A stretch of DNA of 6,538 nt, from assembly GCA_937885465.1 (NCBI GenBank), contig CAKZZM010000023.1, positions 1-6,538 on the forward strand, read 5' to 3'. The notes below the pieces were generated by a model. The model was given only the letters and a program-made list of their open reading frames with translations, was not told the origin of the DNA and did no database searches. Both the position numbers and the translations under genes were made by a program. Shown here piece after piece: positions 5,716 through 6,538 of this stretch. The first letter of the stretch is position 1. Each line of letters begins with the position of its first letter. The stretch comes from an uncultured Bacteroidales bacterium. GTDB taxonomy: Bacteria; Bacteroidota; Bacteroidia; Bacteroidales; Paludibacteraceae.

Positions 5716-6411
5716 CTATTCCGGCAAATTTAAGAACTCCAGCGCAACCGGATCGTGGATGATATCCTGCGGACGGATTGCAGGACCTTTTGTAGCCGTC
5801 TTATGAAGGAGTTGCTTGTCTTTGGACAACCCCATCCTTTCATAATAGAGCGATGAGACTTGCCTGTCCAACTCTTTTATTGTCCAGCAACCGGTAATGG
5901 CCTCATGCTCATAAAAAGCACGTTTGAGAGGTTCTTTGATATTCGCAAGGTAAACCAAATGCGTTGCAGAGAGGCTGTTAAACAGTTTGTCGGAAGGCGT
6001 TTGCCACGGCTCCATTGTTGCGGGCGAAGAAATTGCGGTTGTTGACCGCAAAATTGTAGTGTCGTCTGTCTTGTCAGAAATTGCGGTCGGCAACCGCAAA
6101 ATGTCTTTCTTGCTGAATTTCAGCACAAAAGGTAGCACTTGTTCGCCTAATTGCGGATATGTGTTGTACATCAAACGGAACTCATACAAGCGCCTTTCTC
6201 CAAATCCGCGCATGTGGATGCGTTTCGCCAGATTCTTCAAGAGAGCCTCACCATATTGCGCTCTGTCTTCGCCGTTTTGCTCATACTCCACTATGTACCA
6301 GCCCACTAACCAATTACGCGCGGTCAGAGACAGATTGACAGCGTGAGCTGCTTGCTGTTGCAAGGCAGTCTGAATGGATGCTATATTTTGGGCTAATAAT
6401 TCAAACGTCAT
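5716..6411 (-). CDS. yhcG: N-terminal part of YhcG/DUF1016 protein, ended by an in-frame amber codon
   Basis: The 231-residue product is the N-terminal DUF1016 (YhcG_N) domain: a helical, probably DNA-binding region with ARNWLVGWYIVEYEQ (about 34-48) and GFGERRLYEFRLMYNTYP (about 70-87), a linker, then WTIKELDRQVSSLYYERMGLS before the join to the nuclease domain. YhcG-type proteins are single polypeptides of about 340-380 residues. With the stop at codon 232 ignored, this gene would be 374, so only the one codon separates it from a normal gene. I chose the ATG at 6411-6409 over the TTG at 6438, because the TTG lies inside the promoter's -7 element and cannot be in the transcript. AGGAGG lies upstream at 6435-6430, too far from the ATG to be ideal. 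YhcG proteins are often found in restriction or defence regions; the role of this one is not established. Confidence 0.85.
   Translation of the reverse strand: MTFELLAQNIASIQTALQQQAAHAVNLSLTARNWLVGWYIVEYEQNGEDRAQYGEALLKNLAKRIHMRGFGERRLYEFRLMYNTYPQLGEQVLPFVLKFSKKDILRLPTAISDKTDDTTILRSTTAISSPATMEPWQTPSDKLFNSLSATHLVYLANIKEPLKRAFYEHEAITGCWTIKELDRQVSSLYYERMGLSKDKQLLHKTATKGPAIRPQDIIHDPVALEFLNLPE
6028..6102. repeat. Two hairpin-forming repeat copies inside the YhcG coding region
   Basis: Two 27-base copies (6028-6054 and 6076-6102), 48 bases apart, differ only within the 5-base loop. Each has TTGCGGT and ACCGCAA arms: 6033-6039 with 6045-6051, and 6081-6087 with 6093-6099. The loops differ (TGTTG and CGGCA on the plus strand). 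The period is 16 codons, so both are read in the same frame, giving ILRLPTAIS (residues 104-112) and ILRSTTAIS (120-128) in the linker between the two conserved N-terminal blocks. Identical arms with changed loops show that base pairing or the palindrome itself has been preserved. Confidence 0.75.
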
Positions 6412-6435
6412 TGTGTGATGCGCAGTTTCCTCCTG

Positions 6436-6467
6436 CAAAGGTACGGAAATTTTCTGACATAGGCAAA
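6436..6467 (-). promoter_or_regulatory. Bacteroidetes consensus promoter for the YhcG gene
   Basis: On the minus strand, TTTG (6467-6464) is followed by exactly 20 bases and then TACCTTTG (6443-6436). Both elements match the Bacteroidetes primary-sigma consensus fully. Transcription would start near 6429, leaving a short leader of about 18 bases before the ATG at 6411. This excludes the upstream TTG at 6438 as the start codon. Confidence 0.8.
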
Positions 6468-6538
6468 TTTATTGGCGGAAATCCACGGCAAACGCATCAA
6501 AATTTTTTATTATTACGTATGGTTTGTTTGCGAACGAG

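Noticed and set aside
6409..6438. TTG at 6438 as start of the YhcG gene
   Set aside because: The codon lies inside the TACCTTTG promoter element, so it would not be in the mRNA; the ATG at 6411 fits the family N-terminus.
6445..6538. Possible gene fragment at the right edge
   Set aside because: Neither strand shows a long enough frame with a start, stop or recognisable residues to support a call.

Overview
The window looks like chromosomal DNA from a member of the Bacteroidales, most likely Bacteroides or a close relative. The evidence is three promoters of the Bacteroidetes type (TTTG or CTTG, exactly 20 bases, then TAnnTTTG), AT-rich leaders with little Shine-Dalgarno sequence, a secreted BspA-like leucine-rich-repeat protein with a typical Bacteroidales C-terminal tail, and DUF4143 and DUF1016 (YhcG) proteins. 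Every gene that can be supported lies on the minus strand, so transcription runs from high to low coordinates.

In order of transcription: (1) 6411-5287, a YhcG/DUF1016 PD-(D/E)XK nuclease gene with a consensus promoter, split in frame by one amber codon at 5716-5718. Its linker carries two copies of a hairpin-forming repeat. (2) 5018-4869, a 49-residue protein of unknown function ending 10 bases before the next gene. (3) 4858-3048, a secreted OB-fold plus BspA-type LRR protein, interrupted by a 163-bp MITE-like element (3821-3983) with perfect 14-bp terminal inverted repeats and a 7-bp target duplication. Removing the element and one duplication copy restores a single 546-residue frame. (4) 2958-2821, an orphan C-terminal tail of a second protein with the same C-terminal end, lying between two palindromes. 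(5) A 450-base non-coding stretch (2371-2820) rich in small dyads, holding the promoter and structured leader of (6) 2370-1051, an AAA+ ATPase with a DUF4143 C-terminus. (7) 909-346, a flavin reductase-like FMN-binding protein followed by a hairpin terminator. (8) 84-1, the first 28 codons of an unidentified gene with its own promoter and repeated leader.

The genes do not form one obvious pathway. The stretch from about 2400 to 6440 reads as accessory DNA in decay: a split nuclease, a surface protein broken by a small transposon, and the remnant of a neighbouring paralogue. No RNA gene, CRISPR array or full-length insertion sequence was seen. From 6468 to 6538 nothing can be assigned, and 5019-5286 holds no gene that can be supported.
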